DNA of 64,000 nt from Pogona vitticeps (taxonomy: Eukaryota > Chordata > Lepidosauria > Squamata > Agamidae), in assembly GCF_051106095.1 (NCBI RefSeq), contig NC_135785.1, positions 226,972,545-227,036,544 of the forward strand. Reading direction: 5' to 3'. Positions within the stretch are counted from its first letter, which is position 1. Each line of letters starts with the position of its first letter. Shown in pieces: positions 11,158 to 22,450 of the stretch. The notes beneath the pieces are model-generated. The model saw only the letters and a list, made by a program, of their open reading frames with translations, ran no database searches and was not told the origin of the DNA. A program made the translations under genes and the position numbers.

Positions 11158-11269
11158 TATGTACTTCCACAGTGTATTTACCAGAAATGGCCACTAGAGG
11201 GAGGCCATGCAATTTCCAACACTTCCACATTTTCCAGTATCCACAGGAAGGATCTTGGAACCAATCCGC

Positions 11270-11480
11270 CACAAATACCATAGTCCTTCTTTACTTGAAA
11301 GGTAGTTATAAAAAGGAGGGAAAGTTCTCAATCATACCAGAGTGCAGGACATGTAATAATGGGCTCAAGTTACAGGAAGCCAGAATAACACTGAAAATCA
11401 GGAAAAACCTCTTAACTGTTAAAGCAGAATGATGATGGAATGAATTTCCTTGGAAGGTGGTGACCACGCCAACACTATAG
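11270..11480 (+). mobile_element. CR1 LINE fragment
   Basis: The frame reads LYLKGSYKKEGKFS, then NNGLKLQEA, then IRKNLLTVKAE, and in the next frame WNEFPWKVV. These match the CR1 C-terminal blocks YLKGxYKKEG, NGxKLxEGRFRLDIRKNFLTVRxVxxWNxLPxEVV. Frames are broken and the 3' tail is absent. Confidence 0.65.
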
Positions 11481-12683
11481 TGGGAGGAAAAGAAATGGAG
11501 CTTCTTGTCTTTATTAACCTCTGTTCTTTTCTTCTTCTTTTAAATTTTTTAAAAACTTGCCAGAGATTTGAGTTTCTTAATCTCTGTAGCATTGCTTTCA
11601 GTAGGTCAGTGCTTTGCCTAATGAGCAAACTGTGAACTTCCGGGGTGCATTCGTTGTCGCTTTTACAGGTGTAAAGGCAGGTTGTTCCCTAAGCACCTTC
11701 TGAGTTTAGACTGCAGTAAGAACCTCCATGATTAATAACTAATGCCCACGCCATATATTACAGACAGTGAGTGATTAGAAGAGAAAGCTTTCAAAGTGCT
11801 GATAGCTTCTGATTAGCACAGTAGGAGATTTTCATGGACCCTGTAGTTTCCCAATTAGCTTGCTTTGTTTTATGATTGGTCTTTGGGATATAAACATAGG
11901 CTTTGTTTTCAAGTCTGTTTTTTTTGTTTCAGATCCAAGAGTCTGCTTCAGTTACAGCTCTGGAACACTGATCTTAGCTTCTAATAGCAGGCTATCAGTG
12001 GTGTTTAGTTTGGCCTACAGAATGAGCATCAGCTGTCTGTTAAGTCAGGACTTTCTAAACATGCAAACAGAGAAGAGAATAGCAATTACTGATGCTGTAA
12101 TTAGGGCTGCAGGTCTCAGGCCACCAGGAGAAACTGTAGGGCTCTGGGTGAAATAAAAGATAATTGCTATGCTTTTCTGGATTTCCAGGAGCGGCAACAA
12201 GTTTCAAGCCAAGCAATGCTGAGGAAGGAGAAAGTCTGATTTCTGTACATGAGATGCCTTTAAGTCTTGGGCACTCCCCCCACACAACAGGCACCTCAGC
12301 ACAGAGGTGTGTTGCACATAATAGTTGCATAGAAGACCAGGAAATCTACATTGCCTGTTTTACTCTTTCATACATGCATGCATAAACATTATTTTACAAT
12401 TGCTGCACAACTCTACCCTCAACATCGCAAATTTAGATATATTTATTGGAGGGATCACCTCTTCCTCTATATATGTCTGCTTTGCCATTAAAATATACCT
12501 AACTAATTTCAAACCAAATATTGAAAAACTATTATGGGAACATCAGGTTCATCCCTCTCATTAATATCATTAGCTGTGTATTAATTTATAAAATTTACTA
12601 AGTTCTGGGAGGTTTTTTTGTTCCAAATACAAATATTTAGTTGCATTTTGTGTTTTTTTCAATAAAGGTATGAATAAAAATTG
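11481..12683. other. Unique sequence
   Basis: No gene recognised; the open frames at 11860-12156 and 12055-12330 overlap on opposite strands and carry no motif. Confidence 0.4.
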
Positions 12684-12685
12684 TA

Positions 12686-13803
12686 CAGTGGTGCCTTGCT
12701 AGACGAACGTCTCGTGGCATGAAAAACCCGCTGGACAAACGGGTCTGGCTAGGGTTTTTGTGCCTCGCAAGACTATCGTTCCTATGGCTGTTTTCCACAA
12801 GACAAATGTTGTGGTTTTATTTTGTTTCTTTGTTTGTTTGTTTGTTTGTTGTCCAGCACCATTTTTTAAGATCACACCCTTTCCCCCTGCTTCGGTAAGG
12901 CTCCAAACGGAAAAGGGGGGGGGGAAGCCTTTTTACATTCAGAGCCTTACCGAACGCAAGGAGAAAGGGCCCGATCTTCAAAAATGGTGCTGGGCTAGCC
13001 TCTGCAAGCGCCGCTTGCAGGCTTTGCGGTTCCCCTGGGGCTTACCTTGCACCATTTCAGGACTCACGGGGGTCCCTCTGCATGGTGATGGGCATTTGCA
13101 GAGGTTTGCCCGGAACCATTTTTTAAGTTCCCGCCCTTTCCCCCTGCCTTCGGCAAGCCTCGGAAGGTAAAAAGAAAAAAAAGAAAGCCTTTTTACCTTA
13201 CGAGGCTTGCCAAAGGCAGGGGGAAAGGGCGGGAACTTCAAAAATGATTCCAGGCAAATCTCTGCAAATGCCCATCATCATGCAGAGGGACCCCCGTGAG
13301 TCCTGGGATGGTGCAGGGTAAGCCCCAGGGGACCCCCAAAGCCAGCGAGCAGTGCTTGTAGAGACTAGCCCAGCACCCCCACAAGTCCTTGGATGGTGCA
13401 GGAAAAGCCTCTGAAGTGCTCTGAAGCAGGCGCACGTGGTTGCAGGGCACCCCCGCCAGTGTTCCGATGGCTTTCTCTGCACCATCTGAACACTGGTGGG
13501 GGTGCCCCGCAACCACAGGTGGCAGCTTCAGAGCACTTCGGAGGCTTTTCCTGCACCATCAGAGGACTGGCGGGGAACCTACAAAGCTGGCGATCGCGGT
13601 GAGGGGACCTCCCCCACCAGTCCTCCGATGGTGCTTCCCCAGCTCCCTACCAGCTAAGTGACTTTTAAAAAAAAAAATCCCATAGGAACGCATTAATTAG
13701 ATTTCAAAGCATTCCTATGGGAAAACGCGCCTCGCAAGACAAATTTTTCGCAAGACAGCATTGACTGTGGAACCAATTAAATTTGTCTTGTGAGGCACCA
13801 CTG
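12686..13803. mobile_element. 1.1-kb Tigger-like element made of nested palindromes
   Basis: Termini CAGTGGTGCCT / AGGCACCACTG, flanked by TA (12684-12685, 13804-13805), are close to those of 47256-47679. Inside are three inverted repeats: 12853-12902 against 12942-12992; 13030-13185 against 13195-13333; and 13393-13470 against 13480-13560. The phrases 'ctttccccctgc' and 'gatggtgcag' recur in both directions. The interior is GC-richer than its surroundings. The many overlapping open frames on both strands follow from the palindromes and have no transposase motif. Confidence 0.7.
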
Positions 13804-13805
13804 TA

Positions 13806-15390
13806 CTTTTTTTCCCCTACACTTTTGCACTCTTTCAAAAAAAGCCTTAAAACACGTTAATAGGTTAGGAAATAGTTAATAGGTTTAGGAAAATGCGATA
13901 TTAGGTAGGCAGGGGGTGTATGGAAAACAAATAAGTCGGCACGTGGTCTATGGAGCAAAAAGGTTTGCGAACCTATGCTTTAGACTAAGGTGAGGCCCAA
14001 GCCAAACCGCCTTGCTGGCTCCACATCTCATAGGACCTGGTCTTGTGGTACAAGATGAGAAATAATTGTAATAAAGAAATAAATAATTAAGTGCCCATCT
14101 GCTGCGATATCACAGGAATCCACTGTGGTCTCAGATCTTAGCTCTGAAATCTCAGGCAAGGAGAAACCACTCACAACCTTACTTGCAATAGGATACTCCA
14201 GTTTCTTCCCCCGCCCCATACACATTGCAGGTCCCTCAAAGAGAGGGAATTCCAGAAGCCTTTTCTCCTGCTATTCTAACAGTGCCGCTTGCTTCCTCTT
14301 GGATACTGTTGAGACACCATGAGTTTGAACTCTCAGGTAGAATCAAAGGCAGCAGCTGCCGGTGGCAAGATACTAAAATCAAACTGTCAAGGAAGATCTG
14401 TCAAAATAATTTCTGAATGTTTTGGAAGAGCCACTATTTACCATCTTTATAGGCATATTGCCTAAGGCTGTTGGCTGGAGCCTCCAGTTGAAATCAAAAG
14501 TTCAACTGTACCACCACCACCATTCCAAAAGTAAACACACAGCCTTTGTCACAAAACTCCTCTCCATTGTAACATGTGTGGAGAAAAAGGATAAAACAAG
14601 CACACATTATAATTTTCGTTTCATACAGCCATGCTTAAGCCAAGAGGGATTTGCTAAAAACAGCTTAGTCTTAACTATCTATAATAAATTCCTTAAATCT
14701 TTTCTTAGAACATTAAAAGCCAGCTATCATTCAAATCAATAGTTCTGTCAAGGGAAATTGATGTAATGTGTTGCAGTTTTATTTGCAACCTTACATGCTG
14801 TCTGCAGAGTTTTGGTGTTTTGTTTGTTTGTTTGTTTGACTGGGAAGACTTGGGTGATTATTTATCCAGCATTAACCATTCTTTCCAGCCTTAGAAATTA
14901 AAAGTGAGCCCTGACTCTCTGCTAAGTGTTCTCTTTCCCTCTCCTTCCTGGGTTGGTGGCAATTTTTTGTTTGCTGTTGATCTGTTCAGTTGGTTGCCAG
15001 TATATGTGCAGTAAAGAAAGCAGTATATACAAGTACAGTATTTAACTTCAAGCAACTGTAAGTTAAAAAACATTTTTTCTCTTTCTATGACAGATGTCAC
15101 ATAATGGGTTTTTAAGATGTTAAGTGCCAGTTAATGGGGATAAAAGGTGGAATCTGGTCGACTTATAACTATTCTCCTCTGTAAGTCTCTGTACTTCTAC
15201 TGTGCAGCAAAAAAACGAATTTCAACAGAAATTAAAACATAATGTAATGACAGAATACATATTTCATATTTTTCCCCAGATTTAATTTCTTGCATTTTTA
15301 GGAAAGGAATTTGGGAAATAGTCATATCTGAAAAGGGTGAAGCCTTAGAGAGCCTCTGGTAGTTTGTACAGACCAAGGGTAAACATAGTA
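13806..15390. other. Mostly unique sequence
   Basis: No coding or mobile sequence recognised. A TTTG run lies at 14818-14837. Confidence 0.4.
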
Positions 15391-15391
15391 T

Positions 15392-15490
15392 ATCCTTCCA
15401 GATATTGCTGGATGGCAGACTCTAGCAATCCTCCCCCATTGGCTGTGCTGGCAAGAGTGATGGGAGTTGCAGTCCATAACATTAGGATGG
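15392..15490. mobile_element. Relic of a palindromic MITE
   Basis: Phrases 'ccttccagatattgctgga' and 'gatgggagttgcagtcc' correspond to the two halves of a common vertebrate MITE with 'tggactacaactccc'-type arms. Strongly diverged and without clear ends. Confidence 0.4.
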
Positions 15491-15530
15491 CTGCACTTTT
15501 TTATCCCAGTTTTAACATTAATGAGCTTTG

Positions 15531-15963
15531 TTGTTGTTCTTGTTTAGTCGTTTAGTCGTGTCTGACTCTTCGTGACCCCATAGACCAGCGCATGCCAAGC
15601 CCTCCTGTCTTCCACTGCCTCCTAGAGCTTGGTCAGATTCATGTTGGTAGCTTCAATAACTCTGTCCAACTATCTCATCCTCTGTCATCCCCTTCTCCTC
15701 TTGCCTTCACACTTTCCTAACATCAGGGGCTTTTCCAGGCAGTTTTCTCTTCTCATCAGATGGCCAAAGTACTGGAGCCTCAGCTTCAGGATCTGTCCTT
15801 CCAGTGAACACTCAGGGTTGATTTCCTTCAGAATGGATAGGTTTGTTCTCCTTGCAGTCCAGGGGATTCTCAAGAGCCAGCACCCCAATTCAAAAGCATC
15901 AATTCTTTGGCGGTCAGCTTTCTTTATGGTCCAGCTCTCACTTCTATATGAGCTAGATGGCAC
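15531..15963 (-). mobile_element. BovB LINE, 3' end
   Basis: On the minus strand 15685-15963 encodes SESWTIKKADRQRIDAFELGCWLLRIPWTARRTNLSILKEI and then LEGQILKLRLQYFGHLMRRE, the end of BovB (RTE-clade) ORF2. The 3' untranslated end has the BovB 'gggtcacgaagagtcagaca'-type terminus and an ACAAC run. It is 5' truncated at about 15963. The long plus-strand frame 15629-16243 is its antisense. Confidence 0.85.
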
Positions 15964-17774
15964 AAAATCTGCCTTCCTCTATTCTTGTGATAAGGCTGTA
16001 AAAGGGCTGGTCTTACGTTTAGCCAAACTGAGGCATATAATCGGTGGTGAAAGCACTGTTGCACAGCATCTGCTACTCCCCTGCATGCTCTTACAAGAAG
16101 TTCTGGCCTTACTCCACTACTCCACTCTGATACTCCATTTTGCTCCAGGAACACTAGATAGCTTCATCAGTAAGACCTGGCAGTGTGGGGTTCTACGGGC
16201 AATTTTATTGGCCACTTTTCCTCCTGGCTCTCACCTGCATTAACTAGCCGGACTGCATCCCTGGAGCCAAACACAGCAGCTTGGAATGGTAGAAGGCCAG
16301 GATTTCTTTTGGTGGCCTGCAATGGTCCCACTATTTCTGCACGCATTGGGGAGGCACAGTGAAGCAGAACTGACGACTCTGGCTCCTGTACAGTATGTGA
16401 CTGTACACCTTCCATCAGGTGGCAAAGACATTGCACTGCCCTGGCTCTGGAGCAGGGAGACAGAATGTGTGGCCTTTAAGATATATAAATCCCTATCACT
16501 CATCATTCCATATCTCACTTACATTTCACTCTTGGAAACAGCTCAGAAGGATTTCTATCAGAGCTGCTGAAAATTTGATAAAATCTATGGCATTGAAGGA
16601 CACCTTTAATGGAATTATAGTTGCATAAATGCCATATGTTCTGTTTCAGCCTATGGACAACTGTGGCTGTTAGATCGTCAGCTCTATTCACAAGCACCTA
16701 TCCAGCTGTAAGGCAGTGTAGTAAAGATAGAAATAAAAACAGCACAGAGCACCATGCCGTACACCTCTGGTTTAAATAACTTATAAGTTATGAACAAGTT
16801 CCTTATCTAATCAAATATAGATATCCCATTGGTCCTCTTTAAGCCTAGAGTTTCCCTTCATGTTACCTTTCACAAAAAAAAAATATTTCAGAGCAAAACC
16901 ATATGGACAGAAAATCACAGTTGGGTACGTTCCTGTCAGCCTGGAGATTAAGCATGCTAATCATTACAGCTGTCACAGCATATACGGTCTAATTTACATA
17001 CTTGTAGAACATGCCATCCCAAAAGGCAAAGAATTTATTTATTTATTCTCTATCATACGATAACATTTTCTATACAAAGAGCTTATGCATGACACAGGGC
17101 CAATAAAGGCTAGATTTTTCTTCATTGTAACATGTGGCCCACTTGTGTTCTACATGAGACAATCCTGATATCATTGCTCTCACAGGATCCCAAATTTCAT
17201 CAGTTTTGCAATGCTGGGGGAAAAAAAACGTGTTGCACATTGCATGTTGGACTGTATGAATTGAGCCCAGAGACAGAGTCTGAAAACTGAAGGAGAGAGT
17301 ACCGGTATATAACATCTCCTCAGCAAACCCAGTTTTCTTCTTCTGAAAAGTCAGGGGTGGGGGAAATATAAATTAATAAAATAGTAAACTTAACTCCATA
17401 GCAGCAGCTGCATGGAACATTTAGTTACTCAAGCTTACCCCAAGATTTGGGTGTGTTGTGGTTTTTTTTAGAACTCCACACACATGTTCAGAAATATCCA
17501 CCCACCCTGATTAAGAATACAAGAGAAATGTTTAAGAAACTGAATTAATTGTTAAAAGAGCCAGGGAAACGTAAAATTTACTCACTTTGTAACTTACTTC
17601 CTGATAATATATAAGTTGCAAACAATTAAATATTGCTTCAGATGCTTTCTAGAAAACTTCCAATTTCTCTTCTCTGCCTTTCTGAGTGGCTCATCCAGGT
17701 GTACTTGTTGCCAAAATTAACAAACCCAGTTAAAGAAGCTTGGCTCCTTGTGCTCTGTTCAAAGTTGCTCAGTG
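15964..17774. other. No recognised element
   Basis: Several overlapping open frames of 60-95 codons lie at 15924-16697 on both strands, but none shows a family motif. An ATTT run lies near 17033-17050. The minus-strand frame at 17070-17315 ends in YWPCVMHKLF; I cannot place it. Confidence 0.35.
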
Positions 17775-17914
17775 TTCGCGAAGGCTTTCACGGCCGGGAT
17801 CTAATGGTTGTTGTGGGTTTTTCGGGCTTCTTGGCCGTGTTCTGAAGGTGGTTCTTCCTAATGTTTCGCCAGTCTCTGTGGCCGGCATCTTCAGAGGACA
17901 GCAAACTGTGCTCT
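17775..17914 (-). mobile_element. Penelope-like terminal-repeat unit, monomer
   Basis: It starts TTCGCGAAGG and continues through the block shared with 4598, 19339 and 23925, ending near 'actgtgctctggg'. The hammerhead-like CTGAAGA core lies on the minus strand at about 17887-17893. A TGTGCTCTG occurs at 17749-17757 and 17907-17915, but part of it belongs to the element, so the target duplication is uncertain. Confidence 0.55.
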
Positions 17915-18034
17915 GGGTAGGTTGTTGGGAATTTCATTTAGGATCGGATGGTGAGAGAAGAATTAAAGCTCTCTTGTAATGGTCACCCTGATCTAGATGA
18001 GACCCTTACACACCTACTTCTAAATTTAAAAAAA

Positions 18035-18690
18035 AGCAACACAGAAACTATTCCTCGCCTCTGGAATAACCTACCTCCTGATATTCATGGGGCTCCCTCA
18101 CTGGGCACTTTTAAAAATCAACTAAAAACACTGATGTTTCGGCAGGCCTTCCCCTTAGTCAATTCCTGATCTCCCCTCTCTCTCCACTCCCTATTGTCTG
18201 TTCCATCTTGCTGCAAGTTTTCCCTTATGTAAAATTGCTTTTAATTGTTGATAGGGGACGTGGTGGTGCTGTGGGCTAAACCGCAGAAGCCTGTGCTGCA
18301 GGGTCAGAAGACCAAGCAGTCGTAAGATCGAATCCACGCAACGGAGTGAGCTACCATCGCTTGTCCCAGCTCCCGCCAACCTAGCAGTTCGAAAGCATGC
18401 AAATGCGAGTAGATTAATAGGGACCACCTCGGTGGGAAGGTAACAGCGTTCTGTGTCTAAGTCGCACTGGCCATGTGACCACGGAAGATTGTCTTTGGAC
18501 AAAACGCTGGCTCTATGGCTTGGAAATGGGGATGAGCACCGCCCCCTAGAGTCGAACATGACTGGACAAAAAAAAATTGTCAAGGGGAACCTTTACCTTT
18601 ACATTGTTGTTGTTTTTTGTTGTTGTAAGCCGCCTAGAGTGGTCTTAATTGATTAGATAGGCGAGATATAAATAAAATAAATAAATAAAC
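18035..18690 (+). mobile_element. L2-like LINE 3' end, split by a SINE
   Basis: The frame ends PRLWNNLPPDIHGAPSLGTFKNQLKTLMFRQAFPLVNS, the L2-like C-terminus seen at 37066 and 59581. The 3' part is interrupted by the SINE at 18251-18602. It resumes with 'gccgcctagagtgg' and 'gataggcgagatataaat' and ends in an AAATA array. Confidence 0.8.
18251..18602 (+). mobile_element. Sauria-type SINE with BovB tail
   Basis: The head 'gtggtggtgctgtgggcta' and 'taagatcgaatccacgc' give tRNA-like A and B boxes. The body has 'cggtgggaaggtaacagc' and 'gccccctagagtcg', and the 3' end 'aacctttacctttac' is the BovB-related tail used by squamate SINEs for mobilisation. A 7-bp ATTGTTG lies on both sides (18244-18250, 18603-18609), consistent with a target duplication. 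It inserted into the L2 3' end after that copy was in place. Confidence 0.85.
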
Positions 18691-19270
18691 TACAGCTATT
18701 AATCTACGATTATAAAGAGCAATCCTATACTGTACTATACAGACACTTTCCGGGGAGTAAATTCCATTGAATTCCATGTCACTTGTTTCTGGTCACATTG
18801 GGTTGTGCTGAGAGTTACTGAAAAGACTTTCTCTTACTTAATTATCATAAAATATGCTTTTCTGAAATATATGGCATATAATCAGTAACTAGAACAGCAC
18901 TTTTAGTGTCATTTTTAGGGATGGGGCTCTCATAATTTTGGATTACAGCTCTTAGGGGTTTGCTAGAATTGCTTCAGCCAGGATTCTGGGAGCCTTAGCT
19001 CCTCCCCCGCCCAAAAAAAAGACACAGCATTGTAGTGCCTCTCAGGTAACTACAATATCCTAATGCTTTGCAGTGCCATAGAACTTAGCCCCACACAGCC
19101 AGTTCCTCCTTTGTCAGACAGCCTCAGAACTCAGAAATTGAGATATATTTTAATATAACTACATAGTATTATGGCTGCACAGTAGTGCTGTGATGTTATT
19201 GTGCTGGCAGAGCAAATCAACATTCTACAAGGCAATTCTAAAAATGAGGACAGTCCAAACAAATAATTAT
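18691..19270. other. Unique sequence with a weak MITE relic
   Basis: 'ggattacagctcttagggg' and 'ccaggattctgggagcc' at 18940-18995 resemble MITE arms but ends are not visible. Nothing else recognised. Confidence 0.35.
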
Positions 19271-19332
19271 AAGTGGTCCTCACCGACCAGATAGGCGGGG
19301 TATAAATAAAATAAATAAATAAATAAATAAAC
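19271..19332 (+). mobile_element. L2-like tail only
   Basis: 'gtggtcctcaccgaccagat' then 'aggcggggtataaataaaat' and an AAATA array, the standard L2-like 3' end of this window, without coding sequence. Confidence 0.65.
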
Positions 19333-19338
19333 TTTGAA

Positions 19339-19482
19339 TGTATTCGCGAAGGCTTTCACGGCCAGGATCTAATGGTTGTTGTGGGTTTTTCGGGCTCTTT
19401 GGCCATGTTCTGAAGGTTGTTCTTCCTAACGTTTCATCAGTCTCTGTGGCCGGCATCTTCAGAGGACAGCACTCTGTGCTAT
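19339..19482 (-). mobile_element. Penelope-like terminal-repeat unit, monomer with target duplication
   Basis: A 144-bp unit from TGTATTCGCGAAGG to CTCTGTGCTAT. AACTTTGAA lies immediately on both sides (19330-19338 and 19483-19491), a perfect 9-bp direct repeat, so this short unit inserted as such. The CTGAAGA core is on the minus strand near 19458-19464 and is followed by a GAAAC.GTT arrangement. It abuts the L2 tail at 19332. Confidence 0.65.
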
Positions 19483-19491
19483 AACTTTGAA

Positions 19492-22266
19492 ACTAGACTT
19501 CAGATCAGCATCACATTTGGCACAGATGTAGTAAACAAACTTGCTTTGGGGATGTTTGGCGAAAGGGTTTTCAAGTTATGATTTTATTTTAAAAAATAAA
19601 ACTGTTTCCCTCCTGCAGAAACAAGCAACCCTAAATGTGTGCAGATTTTAAATAGCCTATACAAATTGAATTTACCAATCTTGCTTATTTTGAAAATGAA
19701 TGATTGACCCCATCCACTTTTTAATTTGGAAGGAATTCAACTTGAAGGGGCTGATGTTTTTGCCACTGGCACAAGGATACTTCCACTAACTCATTGCTGA
19801 AGCAAAAGGGAGAGTTTCTCATTGTGGGTTGTTGCATGCAGACACAAATCCAAATGAGAAACGAGTCTCAGGATGCATAAAAATGTAAATGATCTTTATT
19901 CTGATTTAAAAATACTCAATGTGTTTCAGCACTCAGCCTTCTTCAGGAGCTATATATTAAAATATATGTTGTTGGTTGTTGGTAGTGCAACAGCAGTGTT
20001 CTCATGAGCAGCAGATCCCATGTTACCCATGCCTGGATGATTTCCACTCTGTACATGCTCAGTAAATTCTGGCCAAGGTTTGTAAGTGAGCTCATGGCTG
20101 GTTTTGTATTTGAACCCAGGTTTTCAGTCTATTATTTACTATACTGAACAGGATTTCATATAAGAATGTATGAATATGACAGGCATGTGAAAGCTTAAAA
20201 GTGTCTAAGTTGAACATAAAATTGCTACATATAGGTTATTCCATCTTCTATGGAATCTGTCCTGTTTTTACAATCTATGAAATTCAGAAAAAGTATAAGA
20301 ATAACCTTTAATATCAGTCCATGCTCCTAACCACCAGCTTCTCTAAGCTGTCAAGATAAAATAAAACAGGGGCAGAAAATTTATGTGCTGACCTTCTAAA
20401 ACAATTCCTTCTCATATAGAAGTTAAAAGTCCCTCTTTTCACATTTGGTGGGTATTTAAGTTTGCCCTTGATTTTTACACAAAGCTCAACCATCTGTATG
20501 AATGTCTAGATACATTTTCCAGTTTTATAGTCCATCTGGGGGAATGGAAAGGAAGGAGAAATACCATATTAATGCTTTAAAAATCTCTTCTGAATAGCTG
20601 ATAGCTTCTGGAAAGAGGTAATTTTTAAACTTTAAAGCTTTCCTGGGAATTGGGTAGGGAAAGAAAATCACCACATGAATATTTTTTGCAAATCCCATCT
20701 GATTATCTTCTAGCTCCTGGAGACAGTTAAATTAACCATCTCCTTTGCATCAGTAGTTACCAGCTGTCAGACAGATGTCAGACAAAGGATGGTCTATTTG
20801 TTACAAAAGTGGCAGGCTCTGCAAACCTATGTATGTTTACTTAGAACTTGTTTTCAGTAGGATATTTCCAGCTAAATGTGCATATGATTCCATCCTGAGA
20901 TCCTCATAACAATGTGTTAAGTAATAACTAGTGATAACTGATGATAAAATTAACATTTGCATTAATTATGTAGTACGTATATCAAAATCAAAACAAACAC
21001 TGAAGCACCTTGGAGACTAAGAAACAAAGATCCCATTTGACTTTGTTTTGTTTTACATGCTGAAACACACTAAGGGTGGGACTACATTGATTTAAAAAAT
21101 GTGGGAAATGCTCTAGGATTGGGATGGGCTGATTTGCTTTTTTTCCTGTTGACCACATGACACAAAAGAAAATGTGAATCAGCCCAGAATTTCCCCCCAC
21201 AATATGTAGCTTTTGCCTTCACCACTGGCACTTCTACTTTTGAAAACAATGAATCAACTTGCATTGATTAGAAGGTGTGAACACTTGATCCAATGCAGAA
21301 AAGCTGCCACACCAGCACACACTCATAAGAATGAAGAGCAAAACCTCTCTCTGTCAGCAAGACTTTTCAATTTCTTTTTAGGCATCTTAGGAATGGTGAG
21401 CAAAGCTTCTCTCCATCAGCAAGACTTTTCTTTTTTGAAAAGAAAAAGACAACAAAGACAAGGAAATGAGAGAAGGAAACCCTTATTTACAACTCATTAG
21501 TTCCTCACAAATACACCTCCTGAAGGGCTACAAGAGGGATGCAAAGAAGCTGCAAACAAGGTTTTTCTCCTCTTTCCATCTTTGCCTTGCTGTGTAGTTG
21601 CAACCAAATAAAATTATCTGCTTAAAGATAAAAATCTATAGTATGATGCTCCCTGTGTTGTTTTCTTTACTTGAAATTTGTGGGAGCCTGAGCTGGAAGG
21701 ATCAGAACTACCATTATGAAACAGATTTAATCCTTCTTTCATCAGCCAGTTCCTTCATGAAAATCTTACAAAATTCCTAAACTCCTGGACCAAACTAGCA
21801 CTTTCTTACTTCAATGGTTAAAATTCAGAACCAAAATGCTCTCTTAGTATATTGAGGGAGATAACAGATATGTGGTTGAGCTTTTTTTTAAAGTGAGCTC
21901 ATTTTTCTTTTTTAAAATCAAAATTAAATGTTAAACTGTTTTGAGGGAAAGAGAAAGACAGGCAAAATGTAAGAAGATAGTAGCAAATGGCTATGCCACT
22001 CAATAGCAACCAAGACACAAGAGGTCCTACATATTTGTCAGCAAGTAACTGGCTTTAGAGGCAAGAGATGGGGCGATCGATTCCATACAGTCACAATATC
22101 AACACCTTTGAAGCACTGCTGATGTAACCTAACCATGATTGTGTGGTCTGCTAACCAGCTGTATACTTCCACTACAGTGAGTTCGCTGGCCTCAAGCCTT
22201 AATGCGACTTTTTGGAGTTTTCCATTTAAGGAACATTCTCCTCCTTATTTGGACTATATCGGAGTT
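19492..22266. other. Mostly unique sequence
   Basis: Apart from the motif at 19905-19965 I see no element with confidence. On the minus strand 20994-21075 has a 'ttagtctccaaggtgcttca' phrase like a turtle/squamate dispersed repeat. No coding motif in the open frames at 20988-21500. Confidence 0.4.
19905..19965 (-). ncRNA. Hammerhead-like motif in a second repeat family
   Basis: On the minus strand CCTGAAGA (core 19940-19946) is followed by AGGC, a short loop, then TGCTGAAAC (GAAAC at 19923-19927) and ACATTGAG. This resembles the dispersed vertebrate consensus 'cctgatgaaggc..gccgaaacgcgttg'. Degenerate stem II; one extra A separates CTGAAGA from it. Function is inference. Confidence 0.25.
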
Positions 22267-22450
22267 TGTTGTTGTTGTTACATGCTGTCAAGTTAGAACC
22301 AACTTCTAGCAACACCAATAGGGTTTTCAAGATAAGTGAGATATTTAAAGAGTGGTTTTACCAGTTACACTCTCCCGGTCAGTTTCCACGGCTGAGTGGA
22401 GGATTCAAACCATGTTCTCCAGAGTCCTAGTTCATCACTCTATCCACTAC
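22267..22450 (-). mobile_element. tRNA-derived SINE
   Basis: Same family as 7903-8100: reverse complement has 'agagtgatgaactaggactc', the B-box-like 'ggtttgaatcc', 'gtaaaaccactctttaaa' and the 3' phrase 'ttctaacttgacagcatg'. A GTT run marks its 3' end. Confidence 0.7.

Noticed and set aside
13393-13661. Matching proteins on both strands of the Tigger-like element
   Set aside because: The similarity between strands is a consequence of the palindromes.
15629-16243. 204-codon plus-strand frame
   Set aside because: Its first half is antisense to BovB; the rest has no motif.
17775-19482. The two monomers as the ends of one larger element
   Set aside because: They lie in the same orientation 1.4 kb apart, but an L2 copy, a SINE and unique DNA lie between, and the second has its own 9-bp target duplication.
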